From positions 1-64,000 of the forward strand of contig DATNNZ010000288.1 in the NCBI GenBank assembly GCA_035601575.1: a stretch of DNA of 64,000 nucleotides, in the 5' to 3' direction. Of the stretch, positions 53,266-61,571 are shown piece by piece. Each line of letters begins with the position of its first letter. Within the stretch, counting starts at the first letter, position 1. The DNA comes from DASTDH01 sp035601575 (GTDB lineage: Bacteria > Verrucomicrobiota > Verrucomicrobiia > Chthoniobacterales > JAFAMB01). The notes under the pieces are model-generated. The model was not told where the DNA came from, searched no databases, and saw only the letters and a list, made by a program, of their open reading frames with translations. A program made the position numbers and the translations under genes.

Positions 53266-53480
53266 GACAACTACCTAGCATAACGGTTCAAGGCGCGCTT
53301 TGGCTAATACTTTGTCTGCACCCTGGCGGTGAATGTGCAGAACACCATGCCGTCCGTGACCCTCGGTTCGCTTTTTCTGGCTATCGGTTTCTTCTTGCAA
53401 AACCAGTTGAAAATTAGGCATTTGGACAACTGTAATCCGCTATCCGTCGACCGGGTGGAAACTCATATCCCAAAGTCACC

Positions 53481-54437
53481 ATGGGCATTCAATTCTTGGC
53501 GATCACCGGGCTCTCGAAAGAGACCGCCCAGGCAAAGACGGCAAAGGCCAATATCGAAACTTATGGCTTGGCGATGCTTTGCTGGTTGCTATCAGCCGGT
53601 GTCTATATTGCGGCAAAAGCGGTGGCGACCGAAATGCCTCCGTGGACTCTCTGCTTCTGGCGTGTGCTTCTCGCCGGACTCGTTCTTCTTCCGGCCGTTC
53701 GACCACACTGGCCTGCGGTCGTTGCCACCGTGCGCAAGAGATGGTTGGCCCTAATTGTGATCGGTGGTCTCGGACTAGCGGTTACCCAAGGTCTAATGTA
53801 CACAGGGCTTAATTACACCACCGCGATCAACGCCGGATTGATCCTCGCGTTAATGCCGATAATTACGATGATCCTCGCCCGATTTTTCTTAAATGAGGCG
53901 TTGGGAACTCAACAGATCGTGGGCTCCGTACTCGCATGTGCCGGAATGGCGATCATCATCGTGCGAGGAGATTTGTTCGCACTGGTTCGCCTCGACTTAA
54001 ACGCTGGCGATCTTTTTATCGTTGCCGCCGCAGTCTGTTTCTCGTTCTACACCGTATTGCTCCGAAAGGCGAAATTCGATCTTGCCCGCCTGCCATTGCT
54101 AGTACTCCTTCTGATCGGCGGGATGATTTCGGCACTTCCATTTTATATTTGGGAGATAATGCACGATGAGCGGACAGCCCTGAATGCCAAAGGAACATTG
54201 GCACTCGCTTATGCAGCTGGACCTGGCGGCGCGCTGATGTACTACCTATTCAATCGGAGCGTGGAAGCCTTGGGCGCATCAAAAGCTGGCGTTTTTCTCT
54301 ATTTGCAAACCGTCTTTGTCGCGATTCTGGCCTACTTCTTTCTTGGAGAAAGATTGCTGCCTTATCATCTTGTCGGGGCGGGATTTATCTTAGCCGGTGT
54401 TTTGCTGGTGACGCTGTTTAAGCCGCATAAACGGTAG
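53481..54437 (+). CDS. EamA/DMT family transporter
   Basis: The 318-residue protein has ten membrane helices in two EamA repeats: 'WLLSAGVYIAAKAVATEMPPW' and 'PWTLCFWRVLLAGLVLLP' in the first, 'GALMYYLFNRSVEALGASKAGVFLYL' and 'FLGERLLPYHLVGAGFILAGV' in the second. It is a drug/metabolite exporter with unknown substrate. Start at 53481, with an N-terminal cytosolic extension of about 25 residues. Confidence 0.9.
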   Translation: MGIQFLAITGLSKETAQAKTAKANIETYGLAMLCWLLSAGVYIAAKAVATEMPPWTLCFWRVLLAGLVLLPAVRPHWPAVVATVRKRWLALIVIGGLGLAVTQGLMYTGLNYTTAINAGLILALMPIITMILARFFLNEALGTQQIVGSVLACAGMAIIIVRGDLFALVRLDLNAGDLFIVAAAVCFSFYTVLLRKAKFDLARLPLLVLLLIGGMISALPFYIWEIMHDERTALNAKGTLALAYAAGPGGALMYYLFNRSVEALGASKAGVFLYLQTVFVAILAYFFLGERLLPYHLVGAGFILAGVLLVTLFKPHKR

Positions 54438-54590
54438 CGCTATACCGGAGCTGCCGGATGGCTCTGCACCCCCTTCTTCCCTTGGTTGCGTTTATCGGGC
54501 ACGCCGGTTAATCTAATATTCAGAACCGGTTCGGGGCCGGGCCGATGCCCGGTTCCGTACCATTTGAAGCCACGTTTTCGGAGTTCAATT

Positions 54591-54911
54591 ATGCCGAAAT
54601 ATCTCACGGTCGCTTCCTACACAGCGGAAGGAGCGAAAGGTCTTTTAAAAGAGGGCGGTACGGCGCGGCGCGCTGCTGTCGAAGAATTAATGAAGAGCTT
54701 GGGCGGACGCCTGGAGGCTTTTTATTTCGCGTTCGGCGACAACGATGCCTACGTCATCACGGAGGGACCGGATAATGTAACTACCGCTGCCCTTTCGCTT
54801 ACCGTCAGCGCAAGTGGTGCAGTGCGCACCAAGACGATCGTCCTCCTCACCCCTGAAGAGATAGATCAGGCAGCGAAAAAGACCGTTAAATTTCGGCCTC
54901 CAGGGAGCTGA
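54591..54911 (+). CDS. GYD domain protein
   Basis: The 106-residue protein fits GYD domains: 'YLTVASYTAEGAKGLLKEGG', 'ALSLTVSASGAVRTKTIVLLTPEEIDQA' (in part). GYD proteins are ferredoxin-like and often found in small stress or signalling operons. ATG at 54591 is chosen because the 35 upstream codons lack family similarity. Confidence 0.88.
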   Translation: MPKYLTVASYTAEGAKGLLKEGGTARRAAVEELMKSLGGRLEAFYFAFGDNDAYVITEGPDNVTTAALSLTVSASGAVRTKTIVLLTPEEIDQAAKKTVKFRPPGS

Positions 54912-54916
54912 AAGAC

Positions 54917-55081
54917 TCAGCTTTTTCTAGAAGTCTTGGCGTAAAACGACTGGAACTGCGGGGTGACTCTGGTGCTCTTGCAACCTGGACACTGGACGCG
55001 TTTTTTGTCGTGCTCGCCGATCGTCATGGTGATGGTGAAAGTCTTGTCGCACTTCTTGCAGAGATATTCGTAGAGGGGCAT
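54917..55081 (-). CDS. FmdB-type zinc ribbon protein
   Basis: This 54-residue protein is short and easily missed. It begins MPLYEYLCKKCDKTFTITMT and has a second cysteine pair, CPGCKS, so it is a Cys4 zinc ribbon (C-x2-C...C-x2-C). FmdB-type proteins are small regulators; this one ends near 'FYAKTSRKS'. AAAGGA lies before the ATG. It is convergent with the GYD gene. Confidence 0.85.
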   Translation of the reverse strand: MPLYEYLCKKCDKTFTITMTIGEHDKKRVQCPGCKSTRVTPQFQSFYAKTSRKS

Positions 55082-55169
55082 AGGGGGTCCTTTCTATACG
55101 ACACCGTTAGAATACAAGAGACCAGAGAAAGGATCCAATAGCAGATAACGTCATTCTCGCCCAAGGCTC

Positions 55170-55262
55170 GAATGAAATGGCAAATGACAGATGACAAATG
55201 ACAAATCGTGGTGACTGATTCCGGCGTTCTCTTCTAGCTTCTCGATTCCGGGTTCCGGGTTA
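55170..55262. repeat. 7-bp-periodic intergenic DNA
   Basis: AAATGGC-AAATGAC-AGATGAC-AAATGAC-AAATC at about 55177-55204, and GATTCCG-GCGTTCT-CTTCTAG-CTTCTCG-ATTCCGG-GTTCCGG at about 55217-55258, each with a 7-bp period. The second array overlaps the last codons of the Sir2 gene. Confidence 0.65.
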
Positions 55263-56016
55263 ATATTGCCAGCGCTTGCTCTACTGCCGGCGGGAAGATC
55301 TCTGCCAGATCGCCGTCGAGTCGCAATGACAGGGACGAATCTTTATCATGATCGGTCGGCCCCCGGTTGATGATGACATAAGGCGCTCCTCGTCGGGCTG
55401 CCATAAGCGGAAATGAAGCGGCCGGATAAACGGAAAGCGTCGAACCAAGGGCCACAACCAGATCAGCAGCCTCCGCCGCAGCCGCCGCGCGCTCTATTGT
55501 TTCAGGGTTAAGATTCTGGCCAAAACTGATGGTCGCGGGCTTGAGGAATCCGCCGCAGTGGCAAAGCGGCGGTCTACGATGCACGCGAAAATAGTCGTAA
55601 TGCGGTTCCGGGTCGCCTCGCCATAGACAGGTCTGGCACTCCACTAAAGCATTGGTGCCATGAAGTTCGATCAAATGCTCAGCGGACGATCCGGCCAGAG
55701 AATGTAACCCGTCGATATTCTGGGTGACCAGCGCCAGAACCTTTTCGGCCCGTTCCAGTTTCACGATCGAATCATGTACGACATTGGGTCGCGCAGAACG
55801 AAAAACCGACCAAGCTTCTAGTTTGTAATCCCAATGTTCGATTCGAGCCGCTTCCGAGCTCATGAAGTCCTGATAATAAACCGGCGCACGTTTCGTCCAG
55901 ACGCCGCCGGGCCCGCGGAAATCCGGAATACCGCTAGGCGTTGAAATCCCTGCACCGGTGAAGATTAGAATCCGGTGCGCCTGCCGGAGATATTCGCGAA
56001 GAGCGTCGGTCTTCAC
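55234..56016 (-). CDS. Sir2 family NAD-dependent deacylase
   Basis: The 260-residue protein has the full Sir2 catalytic set: GAGIS (21-25), 'GIPDFRG', TQNIDGLH (98-105), catalytic H119 in 'LHGTN', and a zinc-binding module with Cys127, Cys130, Cys152 and Cys154. It removes acyl groups from lysines using NAD+. Its start overlaps the end of the upstream hypothetical gene by four bases (ATGA), so the two are coupled. Type-specific residues (Tyr/Arg of class III) are not seen clearly, so acyl preference is open. Confidence 0.93.
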   Translation of the reverse strand: MKTDALREYLRQAHRILIFTGAGISTPSGIPDFRGPGGVWTKRAPVYYQDFMSSEAARIEHWDYKLEAWSVFRSARPNVVHDSIVKLERAEKVLALVTQNIDGLHSLAGSSAEHLIELHGTNALVECQTCLWRGDPEPHYDYFRVHRRPPLCHCGGFLKPATISFGQNLNPETIERAAAAAEAADLVVALGSTLSVYPAASFPLMAARRGAPYVIINRGPTDHDKDSSLSLRLDGDLAEIFPPAVEQALAILTRNPESRS

Positions 56017-56663
56017 TGCCTTGATCCGCTCCGAGCTTTATGGGCGGCTAGCTGGGCGCGAGCTTTGCTGTCGTTGGGAATACCTTTCTCTTGGCAGAAC
56101 TGATTGATCTCATCGACGTCGAGTGAAACCAGGATGAAGGGATGTCCTCTCGTCTCGAATTCGGTAATCACTTTTTGCAGTCCGGCATTCCATTCCTCCC
56201 AGGTGTCTTCTAGATGATCCCGATCAGCTGCGCTGGCGAGTAACGCATCCCATTGTGCAGGATCGTAGGTTGCGATGGCAGGAGCGGCATTCTCCGGCAA
56301 GTCGAGAGGACGCAACCGCCCCGCCCAGAACGGGCAATCGGGACAGGGCTCACCAACTGGATAGTCAACGCCCTCTTCGTGAGGGCAGCCGTTGATTTCC
56401 TCGATCGTAGACAACGTTTGAGCTCCCTCGCGTCTGATAATTTCGATCCACGCGTTCTGGAGACTGACGTCGTAACGCAGATCTTTGTCTGCCGTGTCGC
56501 GAACCCATTTGTGCAACACGGGCTCCCCGCCTTCGAATTCAAAGATACCCAGAACGACCTTCGAAGCTTTTCGATCGTCGGGTCTGTAAAAGGCCAAGGT
56601 GGCCATCGGATAACCTTGGAAACCGCGTGCTGCGAGTTTTCGGAGCCAGGTGATGGGTTTCAT
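56013..56663 (-). CDS. Uncharacterised Cys-motif protein coupled to Sir2
   Basis: The 216-residue protein has no membrane segment or recognised domain. The N-terminus ('FQGYPMATLAFYRPDDRKASKVVLGIFEFEGGEPVLHKW') is beta-like (quoted only in part here: KASKVVLGIFEFEGGEP), the middle contains 'CPHEEGVDYPVGEPCPDCPFW' with three clustered Cys and a His (probable metal site; given in parts: CPHEEGVDYP, CPDCPFW), and the C-terminus has a helix ('EINQFCQEKGIP'). It overlaps sir2 by four bases. I do not know its role; a metal-binding partner or regulator of the deacylase is inference. Confidence 0.75.
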   Translation of the reverse strand: MKPITWLRKLAARGFQGYPMATLAFYRPDDRKASKVVLGIFEFEGGEPVLHKWVRDTADKDLRYDVSLQNAWIEIIRREGAQTLSTIEEINGCPHEEGVDYPVGEPCPDCPFWAGRLRPLDLPENAAPAIATYDPAQWDALLASAADRDHLEDTWEEWNAGLQKVITEFETRGHPFILVSLDVDEINQFCQEKGIPNDSKARAQLAAHKARSGSRQ

Positions 56664-56793
56664 AAAGATAACAGTCTATTGTATATGAAAAAAACCGGCT
56701 TTGTCAGACTCTCCTTCTTGGCGTCTTTGCGTCTTGGCGTGAGGTTTCCGTTTCCCGTTTGCTCCAAGCGGCTTCCGGCTTCATTCTTCCATT

Positions 56794-56988
56794 ATGCGCC
56801 GAGTGACAAAATCAGATCAGGGTCCCTTAGAGATCAAACCGCAGGAGAAACCGGTTTGGATCTGTATGTGCGGGTTGTCAGCCAATCAACCGTTTTGTGA
56901 TGGCTCCCACAAGCGAACCAGGGACGAAGAAGAAGGCAAGACGTATGTGTACGACGCGGAAGGCCATCGGACAGAAGTAACGAATTAG
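56794..56988 (+). CDS. CDGSH iron-sulfur domain protein
   Basis: This 64-residue protein is a CDGSH-type [2Fe-2S] protein with the ligands in the pattern C-x-C-x2-S-x3-P-x-CDGSH ('CMCGLSANQPFCDGSHKR'). Single-domain, no membrane segment. The clusters are redox active and pH sensitive; the bacterial function is unclear. It is divergent from the Sir2 operon and 63 bases upstream of the TIR gene. Confidence 0.92.
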   Translation: MRRVTKSDQGPLEIKPQEKPVWICMCGLSANQPFCDGSHKRTRDEEEGKTYVYDAEGHRTEVTN

Positions 56989-57051
56989 ACGACGAATTCT
57001 ATGGCGTCAGCTATTAGGAAAGCCCGCGGCTACAGTAGTACTCGTTAAGCA

Positions 57052-58434
57052 GTGGCCCCGAAAGTCTTTATCAGCCATTCCAGTAAGGACAAACCGACCG
57101 CAGATGCGATCTGTAATCACCTGGAGTCGGCGGGCATTCGCTGTTGGATTGCTCCGCGCGACATTGCATTTGGTGCCGATTGGACCGAAGGGATTATGCG
57201 CGGTATCGACTCTTGTCGCGTATTCGTCCTGGTATTTTCCGAAAACGCAAACGATTCCGAGCATGTTCGGCGGGAGGTCGCCAAAGCCTTTTCTCTAGGA
57301 TTGGCGGTAATACCCTTCCGAACCGACCCGGTCTCACCAAGCCGTAGCCTGGGTTACTACCTGGAGACGGTTCATTGGCTAGACGCTATCACCCCCCCTT
57401 TGCAGAATCATCTCGGAGCTTTAACTGAACAGGTAAAGCAACTCCTGAACGACGATCAAGAACCGGCCTCTGGTGGCAGGGAGATCGCGCCAGCAGAAGA
57501 CCCGCCCCCAACCCCACCGAAATTGCCCACACAACCCGATAAGAGCGTCGGAGGAATCGCCGGCCCCTCGAAGAGGCTCGGATGGCTCCTCAAATTCAAT
57601 TTGGCCTTTGTGCCGATCTTAGTCGCAGGTATCTGCCTGGCTGCTGTTATCATACGCAATCAGTTGCGGGACAATGCGCAACAGGAAGTACTCGCAACTG
57701 CGAAACTCATGTTGGAAACAACTCGGGCCTCGCGAACGTACACCGCCCAACAGATCAATCCTTTGTTAGAGCGCCAGCAAAACGAAATCGAAAAGAGCAC
57801 GCAGATCGTTCGGAGGGCACTGGAAACAGCAGGAAAGGTGGCGGAACCCGGCAAAAGGCAAGCCTTGTTGAACGTATTGAGTCAGGTTGGGATAAACAGT
57901 GAATCCGCGAAATCGGCCGAGCGTGAATTTCACCCACAGTCGATACCTTTCTTTGCCGCGACCGAAGCGTTCAACTACTTCCGACAAGCCCATCCCGATT
58001 ACGCTTACAAAGAAGCTGCTCTCAACCCAACTAATCCTCGCGATCGAACGGTAGATTGGGAGGCGGACGTCGTGAGTGTGTTTCGCAAGAATCCCGCCAA
58101 AACCGAATTTATCGGAAATCGAGAAACGCCGAGCGGACCATCGCTGTTTGTGAGCGCGCCGATAAAAACGGAGAAAAGCTGTTTGGAATGCCATAGCACT
58201 CCCGACAAAGCACCGGCAGAAATGATTAAACTCTACGGCACAGCCAACGGTTTCGGCTGGGAAGAGGGCGAGACTGTTGGTGCGCAGATTGTTAGTGTGC
58301 CGGCAAATGTAAGTGAAACGATTGCGGATAGCGCATTCCGATCGATTTTGATCTGGTTGATTGGCGTTGCGGCCCTCATTTTCGCCCTCGTGAACGCTGC
58401 GGTTTTAATGTTGGGTCTTCGCCCAAAAGCTTAA
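57052..58434 (+). CDS. TIR domain fused to membrane-bound Tll0287/DUF3365 heme-c sensor
   Basis: The 460-residue protein begins with a TIR domain (1-115): 'KVFISHSSKDK', 'GIRCWIAPRDI', 'SRVFVLVFSEN'-like strand and E75 in 'RREVAKA' at the position of the NADase catalytic Glu. A Pro-rich linker leads to TM1 (about 178-201), a Tll0287-like/DUF3365 domain (about 205-420; 'QQINPLL', 'FHPQSIPFFAATEAFN', 'NPTNPRDRTVDWEADVV') with the CxxCH heme-c motif C377-LE-C380-H381, and TM2 (430-455), ending five residues later. Sensors of this type normally precede kinase or MCP modules; here the output domain is N-terminal. TIR should be cytosolic, the heme domain periplasmic. GTG start. Confidence 0.9.
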   Translation: MAPKVFISHSSKDKPTADAICNHLESAGIRCWIAPRDIAFGADWTEGIMRGIDSCRVFVLVFSENANDSEHVRREVAKAFSLGLAVIPFRTDPVSPSRSLGYYLETVHWLDAITPPLQNHLGALTEQVKQLLNDDQEPASGGREIAPAEDPPPTPPKLPTQPDKSVGGIAGPSKRLGWLLKFNLAFVPILVAGICLAAVIIRNQLRDNAQQEVLATAKLMLETTRASRTYTAQQINPLLERQQNEIEKSTQIVRRALETAGKVAEPGKRQALLNVLSQVGINSESAKSAEREFHPQSIPFFAATEAFNYFRQAHPDYAYKEAALNPTNPRDRTVDWEADVVSVFRKNPAKTEFIGNRETPSGPSLFVSAPIKTEKSCLECHSTPDKAPAEMIKLYGTANGFGWEEGETVGAQIVSVPANVSETIADSAFRSILIWLIGVAALIFALVNAAVLMLGLRPKA

Positions 58435-58540
58435 AGCCACCAAAAATGAAGCCGCACAGAGCGATCTCGAAGATCTCTCCGGGACGAAAGTCTCTGGTGT
58501 CGAAGCGTATAAACCAAGTAATGGGGCAAACCCAAACTCT

Positions 58541-58777
58541 TCATGCGATATCTCGAATCTCCTTAAGGAATTGCTCAATATCGGCTTCGACTTCGATGAT
58601 CCCGACCGCATGTTCCATAAATCCTTCCTCGAGGAGATATTGCCGAGAGGCCTGTTTCTTGGCTTCGGTCAAATTTCTCTCTTTCCAGGTCAATCCCACC
58701 GCTGTGCTGCTATCTTCGCGGGGAATAATATGAACGACCCCGCCAATCGGGGTTTTGATTGCTAAGACCCTCTTCAT
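58541..58777 (-). CDS. Small hypothetical cytosolic protein
   Basis: The 78-residue protein is charged, with no membrane segment: 'VLAIKTPIGGVVHIIPRED', then a helix-rich C-terminus ('GIIEVEADIEQFLKEIRDI'). No family recognised. It is convergent with the TIR gene, with about 100 bases between them. Confidence 0.5.
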   Translation of the reverse strand: MKRVLAIKTPIGGVVHIIPREDSSTAVGLTWKERNLTEAKKQASRQYLLEEGFMEHAVGIIEVEADIEQFLKEIRDIA

Positions 58778-58900
58778 GTTGGCTTTTGGCCCTTTTCATA
58801 CTGTTATCGACCAACCCAAGAGATTTTTAAGCAAAGAGGGCATATCGAGCAATTTGAGTTGGTGAAAAAAAAGACTAAAGCCCAAGCCTGAAGTCGGGAC

Positions 58901-58934
58901 ACCATTCCGAGCGAGATTGTGCAGCCGGAATGGT
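58901..58934. repeat. Perfect 9-bp hairpin
   Basis: ACCATTCCG at 58901-58909 pairs with CGGAATGGT at 58926-58934 across a 16-base loop, in the 270-base gap between the small hypothetical gene and the DUF4142 gene. No T-run follows on either strand. Confidence 0.45.
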
Positions 58935-59049
58935 TGCGCTTCGGCGTCTGTGGGGACAAGAGTTTGTGGGGTCAGGCTTTGCTAAGTTACCGGAATACCA
59001 AAGTTGATGTCTTGGGGCGTGCCTCACATAGCGACCCCGGACCTGCGCC

Positions 59050-59586
59050 TTATTTCTTGGTCATGCCTCCGGAAGATTTCTGTAGCTGCCTGACATGGTT
59101 GAGATGTTGTTCGACCACCGGCAACGTTTGGCTGACGTACGTCTTCAACTGAGGATCTTTTACCTTGGTCGACTCGGCTCGATATTCAGCCGCGTCCTTT
59201 TGATGATCCTGCACCATCGTCTGTACGTATAATTTATCGAATTGGGGACCAGACAGTTTCGCCAGCCGATCATAAATCGCCTTTGGTTCACCAGTCAGTT
59301 GAGTGGGCCACTGGACGTGCGTCGCATCAGCAATCGGTTTTAGGTTATCATTGGCCTTTGAATGATCGGTGATCATCTGTTGGCCAAATGCTTTGACCTG
59401 AGGATCGTTCGATTTTTGCGACGCTAACCTGCCGAGCTCCACCTCTGCGAAATTGCCTTTCGCGGCTTTCTCAACAAAAGTCTTTTCGGAAGCAGACAAT
59501 CCTTGGGCATGCGCAGGACCGCACAAAGCTAAGACTGCCAAAAACGCTGACAGCGAACGGTTTTTCCTAAAACGAATAGGTGTCAT
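59050..59586 (-). CDS. DUF4142 exported protein
   Basis: The 178-residue protein has a signal peptide (about 1-28, ending AHAQ) and a DUF4142 helical bundle: 'FVEKAAKGNFAEVELGRLASQK', 'VKAFGQQMITDHSKAN', 'DHQKDAAEYRAES' and 'LPVVEQHLNHVRQLQ'. It is ferritin-like in fold class and probably periplasmic; function unknown. Confidence 0.9.
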   Translation of the reverse strand: MTPIRFRKNRSLSAFLAVLALCGPAHAQGLSASEKTFVEKAAKGNFAEVELGRLASQKSNDPQVKAFGQQMITDHSKANDNLKPIADATHVQWPTQLTGEPKAIYDRLAKLSGPQFDKLYVQTMVQDHQKDAAEYRAESTKVKDPQLKTYVSQTLPVVEQHLNHVRQLQKSSGGMTKK

Positions 59587-59661
59587 TTCCTTGTGATCGC
59601 CCTCTCGAAAGCTCTTGGATGTACCAAAATGACTAATCTCAATACCACATGGCGGGGGTTT

Positions 59662-60273
59662 CTACCCGCCAACGGTTATAATCTGACGAGCGTAACGGCC
59701 CTTCACGACAAAATAGATCGGATAGATAAGTGAGAACAATAACCCAAAAATACGGAGCGTTTTAATCGCTAGAAAGGGCGAGAAATCGGCGCTGGGAATT
59801 GCGCCGGACCGCGCACTCATAAAAGCTAGAGTTAATGCGACTGCGTGAACTCCGGCAACGAACGTAATCGTATAAAGCAATAACATCAGGCGAGTCGGTC
59901 TCGTGAAAATGCAGAAGACGATTGCAGCGACGGCTGCAGCCAATTCGATCGGACCTAAGTTCGCGATCCAAAGCGGAAACTCGTGGCCCGACAGTTGCCA
60001 CAACGCAACGAAGAGATCCACTCCGGTAATAAACACCACCACCAACAAGACCAGGCTGCGGACCCGAAAATAGTTGGGTGCATTGCGCAAACGCACGAAA
60101 ATCAGAACTGCGGCGGTCAACTGGACCAGACTAACGATACAGAATCCAAGATCCGACCGCCCCGGAAAGATATTTGCACAAATCCAGAGTTCACACGCGA
60201 ACGCCAGAAGTAGCCGCTGGTTAACCCCGAGTTTCCGGGTGAAGGAAACGGGTTGCTGATTCTCACTTGCCAC
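59662..60273 (-). CDS. Hypothetical six-TM membrane protein
   Basis: The 203-residue protein has about six membrane helices with short polar loops, no recognised motif and a basic C-terminus. It lies upstream of the DUF4142 gene on the same strand, 75 bases apart. Function unknown. Confidence 0.7.
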   Translation of the reverse strand: MASENQQPVSFTRKLGVNQRLLLAFACELWICANIFPGRSDLGFCIVSLVQLTAAVLIFVRLRNAPNYFRVRSLVLLVVVFITGVDLFVALWQLSGHEFPLWIANLGPIELAAAVAAIVFCIFTRPTRLMLLLYTITFVAGVHAVALTLAFMSARSGAIPSADFSPFLAIKTLRIFGLLFSLIYPIYFVVKGRYARQIITVGG

Positions 60274-60489
60274 TTGGGGCCGGCTCCGGTGTTGGCATCA
60301 TATAGGTTGGCGGGCTGATTCTATTCGTAATCGCCAGAGTACGTTGAACCTGAAAAGATGTAACAAAGAGTATCAGTTTAAGGTCAAAAGTTGCAAGTTA
60401 CAGCTTGGACCAACGCCGGGAACGCCGCCACCGCCGAACTCATTTGTAACCATCAAATTCTTGCTTGTTCGACGCCCTTTTTTTAGGTT

Positions 60490-60918
60490 GTGAATGCTAT
60501 GGGTTTACTCGCTAACTTATTAGGGAAAATCCTCGGAAAAGGAACTCCGAGCCCTCAGTCGACGGCCGCTCCTGGTGCACAGCCTCCTCCCACCGGTGCT
60601 TCAACTCCTCCGGTCGCTGATGCCAACCCTCCCGCCGGCGCCTCGGCCCCTGCGCTCGTAGTGGACGTAACCGCGATTCTCGATGGATTAGCGTCAAAGA
60701 ATCCCGAAAAACTGGATTGGCGTAAGTCGATTGTTGATTTGATGAAGCTGGTGGACATGGATAGCAGTTTCTCGGCCCGTGTCGAGCTAGCCAAAGAGCT
60801 ACATTACACTGGAAGCACCAGCGATTCTGCCGCGATGAACGTCTGGCTACACCAAGAGGTAATTAAGAAAATCTCGGAAAACGGCGGTAAAGTTCCACCA
60901 GAGTTGCTGAAGTCATAA
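60490..60918 (+). CDS. DUF3597 protein
   Basis: The 142-residue protein has an N-terminal hydrophobic patch ('MGLLANLLGKILG'), a Pro/Ala-rich linker, and a conserved C-terminal domain with 'VDVTAILDGLASKN', 'DWRKSIVDLMKLVDMDSSFSARVELAKEL', 'YTGSTSDSAAMNVWLHQEVIKKI' (in parts). This is the DUF3597 pattern; function unknown. Confidence 0.9.
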   Translation: MNAMGLLANLLGKILGKGTPSPQSTAAPGAQPPPTGASTPPVADANPPAGASAPALVVDVTAILDGLASKNPEKLDWRKSIVDLMKLVDMDSSFSARVELAKELHYTGSTSDSAAMNVWLHQEVIKKISENGGKVPPELLKS

Positions 60919-61258
60919 GTAGGATACCGGAAACAGACTACAGGATTTCGAAATTTAGGAGCTGGGATCTTGGCAAACCAACCTGAGTTCCTAAAGGTGG
61001 TGCTTTATTTGCTCGGGAGTGGGCGCTTTTTAGTTAGCCCGTTAACCCGGCCGTCCAACGTGCATGTGTGTTAATGTGAGAGGAGCGTGCGTCCAGAGGA
61101 GTCGGTTCGGCTTGTCCGTCGCCGCACGAAGCGCAAAGGAGATAGGACAAACCAGTGGGATGGCCCATTTTTAGACCGCCAATAGTTGCCCCAGATTGAT
61201 GACCGCTGGTCCGGCCTCCCAGATTCTAGATCCCGGCTTCTAGACTCTGTTTTAGGCG
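60919..61258. other. Intergenic region
   Basis: No gene or tRNA is seen in these 340 bases. The right end (61210-61250) has CTAGA-containing units of the 7-bp family. A segment at about 61107-61155 contains TTGTCC...GGACAA, an inverted pair of uncertain meaning. Confidence 0.45.
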
Positions 61259-61477
61259 CTATCCCAACCGATAGACAATGCGCGCCTTGTCGAGATCGTA
61301 CGGCGACATCTCCACTTTGACCCGGTCGCCTACGGTGAGGCGGATGAATCGTTTACGCATCTTGCCTGAAATGTGCGCAAGAACGAGGTGGCGGTTTTCT
61401 AGCTCCACGCGGAACATCGTTCCGGGTAAGACACTAACAATTTTTCCTTCAGTAACAATTTGAGTTTCAGTCGGCAT
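61259..61477 (-). CDS. infA: Translation initiation factor IF-1
   Basis: The 72-residue protein is a typical S1-like OB-fold IF-1: 'VTEGKIVSVLPGTMFRVELEN', 'VLAHISGKMRKRFIRLTVGDRVKVEMSPYDL' (in parts). IF-1 blocks the A site of the 30S subunit during initiation. The ATG at 61477 yields the usual N-terminus; the 12 upstream codons are not conserved. Divergent from the DEAD-box helicase gene. Confidence 0.95.
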   Translation of the reverse strand: MPTETQIVTEGKIVSVLPGTMFRVELENRHLVLAHISGKMRKRFIRLTVGDRVKVEMSPYDLDKARIVYRLG

Positions 61478-61571
61478 AATATTTTTTGACCGCCTCATGT
61501 GGGTCCGACCCACACGCGCATGATCACGAAACGCTTACCGGGTCATGCTCCTCTGTTTAGCCGGCAAGGGC

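Noticed and set aside
55234..58434. Thoeris-type defence system (TIR plus Sir2)
   Set aside because: The Sir2 here is a standard zinc-containing deacylase with catalytic His and four Cys, not a ThsA-type SIR2-SLOG protein, and the TIR gene is on the opposite strand and fused to a heme sensor.
60919..61258. tRNA or small RNA gene
   Set aside because: No cloverleaf or T-loop (GGTTCRA) consensus was found by eye; only a weak inverted pair and repeat units.
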